NCBI RefSeq assembly: GCF_009932555.1
Contig: NZ_BLJO01000013.1
Location: 1-64,000 of the forward strand
Length of the DNA: 64,000 bases
Reading direction: 5' to 3'
From: Steroidobacter agaridevorans
GTDB lineage: Bacteria > Pseudomonadota > Gammaproteobacteria > Steroidobacterales > Steroidobacteraceae
The number at the start of each line of letters is the position of its first letter. Positions within the stretch are counted from its first letter, which is position 1. The notes under the pieces were generated by a model. The model was not told the DNA's origin. It saw only the letters and a program-made list of their open reading frames with translations, and made no database searches. A program made the position numbers and the translations under genes. Below are positions 1 to 7,912 of the stretch, one piece after another.

Positions 1-287
1 TCTTCCCGGCAGCTTCGAACAAGAGGGACCTTGTCGGAGCAGTGCGCCCAGGGACGGGACCCAAGGAATCCGCGCGAAGCGCGAGTGACGGGGAGCACGG
101 TGCCGGGAAGACCTAGGACGTTCCCGACGCCGCGGGCCACCAACGCCTCTGACGACAGCGCAGAGCTAGGCCCGCTGCCCCCAACGCAGCTACCGAGGCT
201 TTGGACAGCAGCGCAGAGCTAGGCCCGCCGCCGCCGACGCGGCCATCGGGGCCTCTGACAGCGACGCAGAGCAGCCAACCGACGCCC
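1..287. other. Left-edge intergenic stretch without a supported gene
   Basis: No convincing coding frame is present here; the frames that stay open are Pro/Arg/Ser-rich and look like high-GC shadow frames. It lies downstream of the PLP enzyme that ends at 288. Two structures are visible: a 10-base inverted repeat (1-10 against 102-111, TCTTCCCGGC) and a 19-base direct repeat annotated separately. I see no clear U-tracted terminator. Confidence 0.5.
157..228. repeat. Pair of 19-bp direct repeats
   Basis: The sequence AGCGCAGAGCTAGGCCCGC occurs at 157-175 and again at 210-228, a 53-bp period. A weaker third echo (GCGACGCAGAGC) follows near 262. There is no coding context to explain it. It may be a decayed tandem duplication. 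Confidence 0.6.
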
Positions 288-1454
288 TCAAGACGAAGCC
301 AACGCCTGCTGCAGATCCGCCATCAAATCCTCAACGTCTTCGATCCCAACCGACAACCGCATCGTCCGATCAGAAACCGCCGCCCATCCCTGCTCAGCTT
401 CATTGAGATCTCGCGGCATCATCAACTGCCCCGGCTGCACCAGCGACTCCGTCGAGCCAACGCTGGCGGAAATAGCAAACAACTTCAGCGCATTCGCAAA
501 GGCCGCCGGCGCCACGCCCTGCGCTTTCAGGTCGACCGAAACGATCGACCCACAATCCTGCATCTGCCGCTGTCCCAACTGATACTGCGGATGCGAACTC
601 AAGCCCGGATACGTAACACTCGCCACATTCGGATGCCCCTCGAGAAAGCGCGCCACCTCCAACGCATTCGCGCACTGCCGCTCATATCTAAGTGCGTACG
701 TCTTCAACCCACGCTGGATCAAGAACGCCGTATGCGGATCCAGCGTCGCGCCGATCACGATGAAATCCGTCCGCATCTTATCGATGAGCTCTTTCCGGGC
801 GATCACCGCCCCGCCCATCACATCGCCATGCCCCGACGCATACTTCGTCAAGCTATGCACGAACACATCGATGTCGAACTGCCCGTGATTGTGAAAGCCC
901 GCAAACGTGTTATCCAACACCGTCAACGCACCATGCCTCTTCGCCGCAGCAGTAATCGCCTCGATATCCGCGATCTTCAGCACCGGATTCGTCGGCGTCT
1001 CGAAAATCACCACTCTCGTCGGCTTGCTCGCCAACGTCTGCTCGATACCCACGGTATCTTCAATCGACAGCATCGTATGCGTCACGCCATACCGGGCCAG
1101 CAAACGTCGGATCATGTATCGCGTCGGCTGATACATCTCCGCGAACAGCACCACATGATCACCCTGCTTACACATCGCCAGTAGCGCCAGATTGACCGCC
1201 GCCACCCCCGACGCAGTCAGCAAACATTCCTCTCGCCCCTGCAACTGCGCCAACGTGAGACTCAACTGCTCCAACGTCGGATTCGACACGCGCGAATACT
1301 GGAACCCTTGGCGCTGCCCCCGCGACTGGCGTTCCGCCTCGGCCACGTCATCGAAGGTGAACTTCACGGATTGATAGATCGGCGCGACCAGCGGTCGATT
1401 GTCGGCGGGCACGCTGACGCTCGGCGGGTGATTCAAGCGAGTGGAGATTTTCAT
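288..1454 (-). CDS. Cys/Met metabolism PLP-dependent enzyme (cystathionine gamma-synthase/lyase-like)
   Basis: A 388-residue fold-type I PLP enzyme of the trans-sulfuration family, cytosolic and normally tetrameric. The family signature SLTKYASGHGD places the PLP-binding lysine at K204. TASGVAAVNLAL (about 80-91) forms part of the phosphate-binding loop, and DNTF (about 181-184) holds the Asp that contacts the pyridine nitrogen. Length matches MetB, MetC and MetZ enzymes. Sequence alone does not separate gamma-synthase, lyase and O-acylhomoserine sulfhydrylase, so no symbol is given. Its ATG overlaps the stop of the upstream omega-amidase gene by 4 bp (ATGA, 1451-1454), indicating an operon and probable translational coupling. 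Context with an omega-amidase and a methionine aminotransferase suggests sulfur amino-acid turnover. Confidence 0.9.
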   Translation of the reverse strand: MKISTRLNHPPSVSVPADNRPLVAPIYQSVKFTFDDVAEAERQSRGQRQGFQYSRVSNPTLEQLSLTLAQLQGREECLLTASGVAAVNLALLAMCKQGDHVVLFAEMYQPTRYMIRRLLARYGVTHTMLSIEDTVGIEQTLASKPTRVVIFETPTNPVLKIADIEAITAAAKRHGALTVLDNTFAGFHNHGQFDIDVFVHSLTKYASGHGDVMGGAVIARKELIDKMRTDFIVIGATLDPHTAFLIQRGLKTYALRYERQCANALEVARFLEGHPNVASVTYPGLSSHPQYQLGQRQMQDCGSIVSVDLKAQGVAPAAFANALKLFAISASVGSTESLVQPGQLMMPRDLNEAEQGWAAVSDRTMRLSVGIEDVEDLMADLQQALASS

Positions 1455-2248
1455 GGCTCGAGCCCGGTCAGATGAAAGTCGTCCGCATCCAGATGCGCGG
1501 GGAATTTGGCTCGGAATCCGTCGAGCGCCGTCTTGTCCAGCGACACGGTGGTGACGAATTCCTGCTCCGACGGCGGCGTCATCGGCTGGCCGAGATAATC
1601 GATCGCTGCGCTGTCGCCGGTGTAGTTGATGCCCGTGCCGTCCTTACCAACGCGATTGACGCCGATGCAGTAACTCAGGTTCTCAATGGCTCGGGCTTTG
1701 AGCAACGTCTGCCAGGGATAGCGCCGCCGCTCCGGCCAATTCGCGACGTACAGCAGCACGTCATAACCGTCATCGCCGCCAATCTTGTTCCGGCTCCATA
1801 CGGGGAAACGCAGGTCGTAACAAACCAGCGGCAGGATCTTCCAACCCTTCAGCTCGACCACAAGTCGGCGAGACCCCGCCGCGTAATGATCCTGCTCATG
1901 CGCCATCCGAAACAAATGGCGCTTGTCATACGCCTCGTGTGTGCCATCGGGCCGCATCCACACGAGTCGGTTGTAATAACGATCCCCGTCCCGAGTCGCG
2001 ATGCTGCCAGTGACGACCGCCCCAATCGCAGCCGCTTGCTCACTCATCCAGGCGACGGTCGGCCCGTTGGCGGGTTCGGCGACCGACTCCGCCTCCATGG
2101 TGAAGCCCGTCGTGAACATTTCCGGCAGCACGATCAGATCGGTCTGCCCCGCCAGCCCGCCGAAGTGCTTCTGCAGGCGCGTGCGATTGGCCGCCGGGTC
2201 GTGCCAGGCCAGATCGGTCTGGATCAATGTGACATTAAGCGCGCTCAT
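1451..2248 (-). CDS. yafV: Omega-amidase, carbon-nitrogen hydrolase family (YafV type)
   Basis: A 265-residue nitrilase-superfamily amidase. The catalytic triad is visible as E43 (LPEMF), K109 (DKRH) and C143 (LVCYDLRFPVW). The DLRFP context after the Cys is typical of Nit2/YafV omega-amidases, which hydrolyse alpha-keto-glutaramate and alpha-ketosuccinamate left by glutamine or asparagine transaminases. That activity supports methionine salvage by making glutamine-dependent transamination of 4-methylthio-2-oxobutanoate irreversible. A partner aminotransferase of the right type lies at 3689-4834. I chose ATG at 2248 (MSALNV) over an upstream TTG at 2269, because family proteins start just before the first beta-strand (VTLIQTD). 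It is the first gene of a two-gene operon with the PLP enzyme. Confidence 0.9.
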   Translation of the reverse strand: MSALNVTLIQTDLAWHDPAANRTRLQKHFGGLAGQTDLIVLPEMFTTGFTMEAESVAEPANGPTVAWMSEQAAAIGAVVTGSIATRDGDRYYNRLVWMRPDGTHEAYDKRHLFRMAHEQDHYAAGSRRLVVELKGWKILPLVCYDLRFPVWSRNKIGGDDGYDVLLYVANWPERRRYPWQTLLKARAIENLSYCIGVNRVGKDGTGINYTGDSAAIDYLGQPMTPPSEQEFVTTVSLDKTALDGFRAKFPAHLDADDFHLTGLEP

Positions 2249-2302
2249 GACTGAGAAGATACGGCGCAAATCCCCTCATCGCCAGTGTTCGTGGAAAAAT
2301 CG

Positions 2303-2330
2303 TTGACACGGGCGCCGCCGCGAGTAGGAT
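2303..2330 (+). promoter_or_regulatory. Sigma70-type promoter for a leader RNA
   Basis: TTGACA (2303-2308), 16-bp spacer, TAGGAT (2325-2330). The -35 is a perfect consensus and the -10 matches 4 of 6 positions. Transcription would start near 2337 and run into the leader peptide, hairpins and terminator described below, then the AAA ATPase gene at 2571. Confidence 0.6.
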
Positions 2331-2369
2331 GCGCGCCCCGAGTTCACAACGGCCTCAAGGAGCCGATCA

Positions 2370-2420
2370 ATGTTCGCACCGCCCAGTCTCAACCTCGATA
2401 TCAACAAACACGAGCGTTAG
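2370..2420 (+). CDS. Putative 16-codon leader peptide upstream of the AAA ATPase
   Basis: The ATG at 2370 is preceded by a perfect Shine-Dalgarno AAGGAG (2357-2362) with a 7-nt gap. The reading frame encodes MFAPPSLNLDINKHER and ends at TAG (2418-2420). It sits about 30 nt after the predicted transcription start and about 80 nt before an intrinsic terminator, the usual geometry of an attenuator leader. There is no run of one amino acid, so it is not an ordinary biosynthetic-operon attenuator. The nascent peptide might sense a ligand or ribosome state. Function is inferred from layout only. Confidence 0.45.
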   Translation: MFAPPSLNLDINKHER

Positions 2421-2431
2421 TTTCGCGAGAT

Positions 2432-2497
2432 GCCTTGCGGAGCGCGCTTGCTCCCGCCAAGTCAGTCGAAAATGCTGGTGCGAGCCTTTGGCTCCCA
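2432..2497 (+). ncRNA. Two consecutive leader hairpins before the terminator
   Basis: The first hairpin spans about 2432-2458: arm CTTGCGGAGC, loop GCGCTT, then a 3' arm pairing with two one-base bulges. The second spans about 2478-2497: GTG, mismatch, GAGCC, loop TTT, GGCTC, mismatch, CAC. Together with the terminator at 2501 they make a three-hairpin leader RNA of about 200 nt. It could be an attenuator or an independent small RNA. No Rfam-type family is recognised by eye. Confidence 0.4.
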
Positions 2498-2500
2498 CAA

Positions 2501-2537
2501 CCCCTGGCCGGGAAACCTGCCAGGGGTTTTGTTTTTT
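2501..2537 (+). terminator. Rho-independent terminator in the leader of the AAA ATPase gene
   Basis: Perfect 8-bp stem CCCCTGGC (2501-2508) and GCCAGGGG (2519-2526), 10-nt loop, then TTTTGTTTTTT. It lies 33 nt before the ATG at 2571 and points towards the gene, so read-through would be needed to express it from the 2303 promoter. No other plus-strand gene lies upstream for it to terminate. Confidence 0.85.
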
Positions 2538-2570
2538 CTGGCGTTTGAACTTTGAATTCGCAACCACTTT

Positions 2571-3692
2571 ATGAGCATTCACAAGCTGAATCCCGAGCGC
2601 GGCGCGGCTGAGCACAGCGCGCTGGCGGTCGGATTGAATTTTCATCACGAGATCCACCGGTTCCCCGAGACCATTCTCAAGGCGCGCGCCATCCGTGCGC
2701 TCGAGAACATCGCGGCGAAGTATCCGGTGTATCGCCACGTACGTTACGCGTCGCAACGCAAGCTCGAAGAGCTGTTCGACGATCTCGCCCTGCATTCGGG
2801 GCTGAGCGCCTGTCGTTTGGGCGCCGGCAGCCTGTTGCTGGAAGGGCCTGGGATCTTCATCAGCGCCGAAGGCTGGCGCACCGGCATGTTCGTGTCCTGC
2901 GGTTTCAACATCTGGACCGAGAGCGTGGCTCGCATCGAGGAGACACGCGAGAAGCTGCTGAAGATCATCGGCGAGGCGTTCGCGCGTCAGCGCATGTTCA
3001 CGCTTTCCTGGAACTTCATGGACAGTCGCTCCGGGCTGAACTTCACGACGTTCGACGAGCTGGCCAACGACGACCTGCACGACGAGGCCTATCCGGCCTT
3101 CGACCGGCCGGTGCGCAGCTTCATCCGCGACTATCTGGATGCGGACGAGACCGTGCTGTTGTTGCTGGGCCCGCCGGGCACGGGCAAGACCAAGCTGGTG
3201 CGAACCATCCTTGGTGCGATGTCCGAGCGCAAGGGCGACAGCGCGGAAGTGATGTACACGGGCGACAAGAAGGCGTTGGAGAGCGACGAGATCTTCGTCG
3301 ACTTCATCACTGGCCAGCATGACGCGTTCGTCATCGAGGATGCCGATCATCTGTTGTTGGCGCGAAGCAGCGGCAACCACGATCTGCATCGCTTCCTGGC
3401 GATCGCCGACGGCGTGGTTCGTGCGCAGGGTCGTAAGATCATCTTCACGACCAACTTGCCGAACGTCTCCGACGTCGACGAGGCGTTGCTGCGGCCGGGT
3501 CGTTGCTTTGCCGCCGTGCGCACTCGTTTGCTGACTCGCACCGAGGCGTTGGCGCTGATGCAGCGACTGGTCGAGGATCGGGCCCGATGCGATGAGCTGA
3601 CCGGCAGCTTGTTCCCGCCGGGCGTTCGCAGCGTCTCGGTGGCGGACGTGTATCGAGCGTCCGGGAAGACCGGCCGCAGTGGTCTCTGCTAA
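2571..3692 (+). CDS. Orphan AAA-family ATPase with unassigned N-terminal domain
   Basis: 373 residues. The C-terminal half is a single AAA ATPase module: Walker A GPPGTGKT (about 201-208), Walker B with catalytic acid FVIEDAD (about 254-260), a sensor-1 segment FTTNLP (about 292-297), and an arginine-containing LLRPGR segment (about 305-310). The first ~195 residues (with LEGPGIFISAE and MDSRSGLNFTTFDEL) match no family I know and may be a substrate-binding or oligomerisation domain. The module resembles proteasomal/BCS1-like AAA domains, but substrate and role are unknown. There is no good SD before the ATG; a terminator and short leader peptide precede it, suggesting attenuation. Its stop overlaps the convergent aminotransferase stop by 4 bp. 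Confidence 0.75.
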   Translation: MSIHKLNPERGAAEHSALAVGLNFHHEIHRFPETILKARAIRALENIAAKYPVYRHVRYASQRKLEELFDDLALHSGLSACRLGAGSLLLEGPGIFISAEGWRTGMFVSCGFNIWTESVARIEETREKLLKIIGEAFARQRMFTLSWNFMDSRSGLNFTTFDELANDDLHDEAYPAFDRPVRSFIRDYLDADETVLLLLGPPGTGKTKLVRTILGAMSERKGDSAEVMYTGDKKALESDEIFVDFITGQHDAFVIEDADHLLLARSSGNHDLHRFLAIADGVVRAQGRKIIFTTNLPNVSDVDEALLRPGRCFAAVRTRLLTRTEALALMQRLVEDRARCDELTGSLFPPGVRSVSVADVYRASGKTGRSGLC

Positions 3693-4834
3693 AGCTTGCA
3701 GAGCCGCTCGGCCGCTTCTTCCAAGGTCGAGTCGTTCTTGGCAAAGCAGAAGCGCAGCACGCTGAGCTTCGGCGGCGACACGTAGAACGGCGAGATAGGA
3801 ATCGAGGCCACGCCGGCCTCGCGCAACACGCGGTCGGCGAAATCGACGTCGGATTGTCGGGTGATGGCGCTGAAATCCAGCAGCTGGAAATAACTTCCGG
3901 CTGCTGGAGTCCAGCTGAAACTGGAGTTGCGCAGCAGCTCGAGGAAACGATCGCGCTTGGCCTGGTAGAACGCGCCGAGCCCGGCATTGTGCTCGGGCAC
4001 TTCTTTGAGAAAGTCGGCAATCGCGAGTTGCAGCGGATGCGCGATGCTGAACGTATTGAACTGATGAACGCGCCGGATCTCACGAGTGATATCCGGCGGC
4101 GCCACGGCGTAACCGACCCGCCATCCCGTCGCATGCATCGTCTTGCCGAAGGAGAAGACGCCGACGCCGCGCTCATACAACTCAGGATGCTCGACGATGC
4201 TCGCGTGACGAGCGCCGTCGTAAATCATGTGCTCGTACACTTCATCCGAAATCACGAGCGCGTCCGTGGGCCGCAGGATCTCCGCCAGGATATCCAGCTC
4301 CTTGCGCGGGATCACCGTCGTCACTGGATTGTGCGGCGTATTGATCATCACCAGCCGCGTACGCGGCGTAATCGCGGCGCGCACGCGATCCCAGTCGATC
4401 TGGAACTTCGGCGGATCGAGCGGAATGTGAATCGGGCGTCCACCCGCGGAGATCACTGCCGGCGCGTACGAATCGTAGGAAGGATCGAACAGGATCACTT
4501 CCTCGCCGGGATGCACGAGCGAGACCACCGCGGAGAAGATGGCCTCGGTCGCGCCGAGCGTCACGGTAATTTCGCTGTCGAGATTGGGCACGCGACCGTA
4601 GCTCGCCCCCAGCTTGAGCGCGATCTGTTCGCGCAGCTCGGCAACGCCGATCATCGGTGCGTACTGGTTCTGACCCGCCGCGACGTGCAGAGCGAGCAGA
4701 TCCTTCAGTCGCGTCGGCGCGTCGTAGTCGGGAAAACCCTGCGCCAGATTGATCGCGCCCAGCTCGCGGGCGCGATTGGTCATCACGGTAAAGATCGTCG
4801 TGCCGATATGCGGCAGTTTCGAACGGATGTTCAT
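3689..4834 (-). CDS. ybdL: Methionine/glutamine aminotransferase, class I/II PLP enzyme (YbdL type)
   Basis: 381-residue fold-type I aminotransferase. Features include the AQGFPDYDAP N-terminal substrate region, NTPHNP (about 165-170) with the Asn that contacts PLP, DEVYEHMIYDG (about 197-207), and the PLP lysine K231 in FSFGKTMHATGWRVGYA. The HATGWRVGY context is characteristic of kynurenine aminotransferase/YbdL enzymes that transaminate methionine, glutamine and aromatic amino acids. With the omega-amidase at 1451-2248 it could form a glutamine transaminase/omega-amidase pair that recycles 4-methylthio-2-oxobutanoate to methionine. The ATG at 4834 has a strong SD (GGGGGCGG); an earlier in-frame start would add 33 atypical residues. 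It lies 67 bp after the pot operon in the same direction. Confidence 0.88.
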   Translation of the reverse strand: MNIRSKLPHIGTTIFTVMTNRARELGAINLAQGFPDYDAPTRLKDLLALHVAAGQNQYAPMIGVAELREQIALKLGASYGRVPNLDSEITVTLGATEAIFSAVVSLVHPGEEVILFDPSYDSYAPAVISAGGRPIHIPLDPPKFQIDWDRVRAAITPRTRLVMINTPHNPVTTVIPRKELDILAEILRPTDALVISDEVYEHMIYDGARHASIVEHPELYERGVGVFSFGKTMHATGWRVGYAVAPPDITREIRRVHQFNTFSIAHPLQLAIADFLKEVPEHNAGLGAFYQAKRDRFLELLRNSSFSWTPAAGSYFQLLDFSAITRQSDVDFADRVLREAGVASIPISPFYVSPPKLSVLRFCFAKNDSTLEEAAERLCKL

Positions 4835-4901
4835 TCCGCCCCCATGAAAAATCAGGCGAGCATTGTTGCCGGCGCCCGGAGCGTCGGCGATAGCAGGCCG
4901 G

Positions 4902-5750
4902 TTATTTAGCCGCGGCGGCCATCTGCATGTCACGCTGTCGGCGTTTCTCCTGGCGGGCCATGAAGATGCCCGCCGCGATGACGCCGATGGTGACCAGCAA
5001 CACGATGATCGTCGCCAGCGCGTTGATGTCCGGGCTCACGCCCAGACGGACCTTGGAGAAGATCACCATGGGCAGCGTGCTCGCCCCCGGCCCGGACACG
5101 AAGCTGGTGATCACCAGGTCGTCCAGCGAAATCGTGAACGCCAGCAGCCAGCCGGAAACCAGCGCCGGCGCGATGATGGGCAAGGTGATCACGAAGAAGA
5201 TCTTCGCCGGCCGCGCGCCCAGATCCATCGCCGCCTCTTCCAAAGAGTCATCGAGCGAAGACAAACGCGACTGCACGATGACGGTGACATACGCCAAGGT
5301 CAAAGTGATGTGAGCGATGGTAATGGTCGTGAAGCCGCGCTCGAGATTCCAGCCGAACGCCTGTTTCAACGCGCTGTCCAGCACCACGAACAGCATCAAC
5401 AACGACAGGCCGGTGATGACTTCCGGCATCACCAGCGGCGCGGTGGTCATGCCCGACAGCAACGTGCGACCGCGAAACCTGCCGAAACGAGCCAATGCGA
5501 GGCCCGCTAACGTGCCGAGAATGACCGCACCGGTCGCGTTGGTCGCGGCGATCTTCACCGACAGCCACGCGGCGTCCAGGATCTGACGGTTATCGAGCAG
5601 CCGGCCGTACCACTGGGTCGAGAAGCCGCCCCACACCGTGACCAGTCGCGACTTGTTGAACGAGTAAACGATCAGCGACAGGATGGGGATATAAAGAAAC
5701 GCGAAGCCGAACACCAGCACGGACAGGCGGAACGTCGATGACTGTTTCAT
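4902..5750 (-). CDS. potI: Putrescine/spermidine ABC transporter permease (PotI/PotC type)
   Basis: 282-residue inner-membrane permease with about six hydrophobic segments. The EAA loop that contacts the ATPase is clear: EEAAMDLGARPAKIFFVITLP (about 171-191). Together with PotH it forms the heterodimeric channel of the putrescine importer. The C-terminus is short and basic (RQEKRRQRDMQ). The start codon overlaps the PotH stop by 4 bp (5747-5750), so the pair is translationally coupled. It is the last gene of the potFGHI operon. Confidence 0.93.
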   Translation of the reverse strand: MKQSSTFRLSVLVFGFAFLYIPILSLIVYSFNKSRLVTVWGGFSTQWYGRLLDNRQILDAAWLSVKIAATNATGAVILGTLAGLALARFGRFRGRTLLSGMTTAPLVMPEVITGLSLLMLFVVLDSALKQAFGWNLERGFTTITIAHITLTLAYVTVIVQSRLSSLDDSLEEAAMDLGARPAKIFFVITLPIIAPALVSGWLLAFTISLDDLVITSFVSGPGASTLPMVIFSKVRLGVSPDINALATIIVLLVTIGVIAAGIFMARQEKRRQRDMQMAAAAK

Positions 5751-6754
5751 CGGTGCGCTCCGCGGGCTTCAGCGGCCTGGGCCCGCTGCAACAAGACGAT
5801 CGGAATGACCAGCAGCAACAGCAACGCAATCGCCACCGCGCTGGCGGCGGGCCAGTCGCGCTTGGTGAAGAACACTTGCCAGAGCACCTTGCCGATCATC
5901 AGCGAATCGGACGGTCCCAGCAGCTCCGGAATCACGAACTCGCCGACCGCCGGGATGAACACCAGCATCGAGCCCGCGATGATGCCCGGCAGGGATAGCG
6001 GCAGCGTGATCGTCATGAACGTCTTGAACGGCCGCGCGCCGAGATCGGCCGCCGCTTCCAGCAAGGTCAGGTCCATCTTCTCCAGGTTGGAGTACAGCGG
6101 CAGGATCATGAACGGCAGATACGAATAAACGATGCCGACGTAGATCGCGAAATCCGTCTGCAACATCACGATGGGCTCGTCGATCAGCCCGGTCCACATC
6201 AGGAAATTGTTGATGAGGCCGTTGTTCTTGAGGATGCCGATCCACGCGTACACCCGCAGCAGGAACGACGTCCAGAACGGCAGGATCACCAGCATCAACA
6301 GGATGTGACGCCACTTGGACTCCGCGCGGGCGATCGCATATGCCATGGGGTAGCCGATCAGCAGGCAGAACAGGGTAGAAACCGCCGCGACCTTGATCGA
6401 GTTGAGATACGCCTTCGCGTACAGGCTGTCCTGGAACATGTTCGCGAAGTTCTTCAGCTGCAAGTTGACCTGCGCGACGCTGCCGTCGATCCAGGTCAAC
6501 AGCGGCGCATACGGCGGCATGCCGATGCGCGCTTCGGAAAACGCGATCTTCAGAACGATGATGAACGGCACCAGGAAGAACAGCAGCAGCCAGAGATAGG
6601 GAATCGCCGTGACCGCCGTGCGGCCGGTGATTCCCCAGCGCACCAGCCGCGACTGCGTCCAGCGATACGGCGGCAGCCTGTTCAGGAAATCGAGGATGAG
6701 CTGAACCCCCGCGCTGTGCCGATGCCGGCGCGGCGCTTCAGCACGCGCGCTCAT
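5747..6754 (-). CDS. potH: Putrescine ABC transporter permease (PotH type)
   Basis: 335-residue inner-membrane permease. The N-terminal ~45 residues are basic and cytoplasmic (RAEAPRRHRHSAG), followed by a strong first membrane segment (YLWLLLFFLVPFIIV). The EAA motif LEAAADLGARPFKTFMTITLP sits at about 233-253. The stretch GEFVIPELLGPSDSLMIGKV near the C-terminus is typical of PotB/PotH. Both ends overlap neighbours by 4 bp (ATGA), as in a tightly coupled transporter operon. Confidence 0.93.
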   Translation of the reverse strand: MSARAEAPRRHRHSAGVQLILDFLNRLPPYRWTQSRLVRWGITGRTAVTAIPYLWLLLFFLVPFIIVLKIAFSEARIGMPPYAPLLTWIDGSVAQVNLQLKNFANMFQDSLYAKAYLNSIKVAAVSTLFCLLIGYPMAYAIARAESKWRHILLMLVILPFWTSFLLRVYAWIGILKNNGLINNFLMWTGLIDEPIVMLQTDFAIYVGIVYSYLPFMILPLYSNLEKMDLTLLEAAADLGARPFKTFMTITLPLSLPGIIAGSMLVFIPAVGEFVIPELLGPSDSLMIGKVLWQVFFTKRDWPAASAVAIALLLLLVIPIVLLQRAQAAEARGAHR

Positions 6755-7893
6755 TCGCTCAACACCACGGGGCTGGAGGCATGCCAGCTCAAGTACACCG
6801 TCTGATCCCAGGTGATGGAATCTTCGGCATGACGGTAAGTATTGGGCTGCGTGATCCGCACCATCTTGTTGGATGCGAGCTGCACCAGGTACACGGACAT
6901 GTCGCCCATGTAGGCGATCTCCTTGACCGTGCCTTGCACGACGTTGTCGGTCTGATTTGGCCGCTCGACGGAGATATTGAATTTCTCGGGCCGAATCGCG
7001 GCGAACACTGTTGCATCGGGCGCGGAGCTCACGCCGTGATCGACATAGATGGTGCCGCCCAGCTCGGGCGAATCGATGCGCACGTGATCCGGCTCGTCCT
7101 CGATCAGCCGGCCTTCGAACATGTTCACGTTGCCGATGAACTCGGCGACGAACTTGCTGTTCGGATATTCGTAGATGTCCTTGGGCGTGCCGACCTGGAT
7201 GATCTCGCCCTGATTCATCACGCCGATGCGCGACGACAGCGTCATCGCTTCTTCCTGGTCGTGAGTCACGACCACGAACGTGACGCCGAGCTGCTCCTGC
7301 AGATTCACCAGCTCGAACTGCGTGTGCTCGCGCAGTTTCTTGTCGAGCGCGCCGAGCGGCTCATCGAGCAGCAGCAGCTTGGGACGCTTCACCAGCGAAC
7401 GCGCCAGAGCGACGCGCTGACGCTGGCCGCCCGAGAGCTGATGCGGTTTGCGTTTGGCAAACTGCTGAAGCCGCACGAGCTTGAGCATATCGTCGACGCG
7501 CGTGGCGATTTCGTCCTTGGGCAGGCCGTCCTGCTTCAAGCCGAACGCGACGTTCTGCTCCACCGTCATATGCGGAAACAGCGCATACGACTGGAACATC
7601 ATGTTCACCGGACGCTCGTACGGCGGGATGCCGGTCATGTCGACGCCGTCGATGAACAGCTTGCCGCTGGTGGGCTCCTCGAAGCCCGCCAGCATGCGCA
7701 GCAGCGTGGTCTTGCCGCAGCCCGAGCCGCCGAGCAGGCAGAACAGCTCTTTCTTGTAGATCTTCAGCGAGACATTGTTGACCGCGACGAAGTCACCGAA
7801 TCGTTTGGTGACGCGATCGATCTGCACGTAAGGAACAGCTTGCGGATCGTTCCAGACCGCAAGCTGTTGCTGGGGCCGCGGATTCGTGGCCAT
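6751..7893 (-). CDS. potG: Putrescine ABC transporter ATP-binding protein (PotG/PotA type)
   Basis: 380-residue ABC ATPase. Walker A GGSGCGKTT (about 55-63), Q-loop FQSY, signature LSGGQRQRVALARSL (about 153-167), Walker B LLLLDEPLGALD and the switch His in VVTHDQEEA are all intact. The C-terminal ~100 residues form a TOBE-type regulatory domain (AIRPEKFNIS). It energises uptake through PotH/PotI. It lies 19 bp after the binding-protein gene and overlaps potH by 4 bp. Confidence 0.94.
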   Translation of the reverse strand: MATNPRPQQQLAVWNDPQAVPYVQIDRVTKRFGDFVAVNNVSLKIYKKELFCLLGGSGCGKTTLLRMLAGFEEPTSGKLFIDGVDMTGIPPYERPVNMMFQSYALFPHMTVEQNVAFGLKQDGLPKDEIATRVDDMLKLVRLQQFAKRKPHQLSGGQRQRVALARSLVKRPKLLLLDEPLGALDKKLREHTQFELVNLQEQLGVTFVVVTHDQEEAMTLSSRIGVMNQGEIIQVGTPKDIYEYPNSKFVAEFIGNVNMFEGRLIEDEPDHVRIDSPELGGTIYVDHGVSSAPDATVFAAIRPEKFNISVERPNQTDNVVQGTVKEIAYMGDMSVYLVQLASNKMVRITQPNTYRHAEDSITWDQTVYLSWHASSPVVLSE

Positions 7894-7912
7894 GAAGTAT
7901 CGGCGCGGTCCG

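Noticed and set aside
2303-2540. 6S RNA, SRP RNA or a known riboswitch in the leader region
   Set aside because: The sequence lacks the 6S central bubble/closing-stem pattern and the SRP tetraloop core; no known riboswitch core was recognised.
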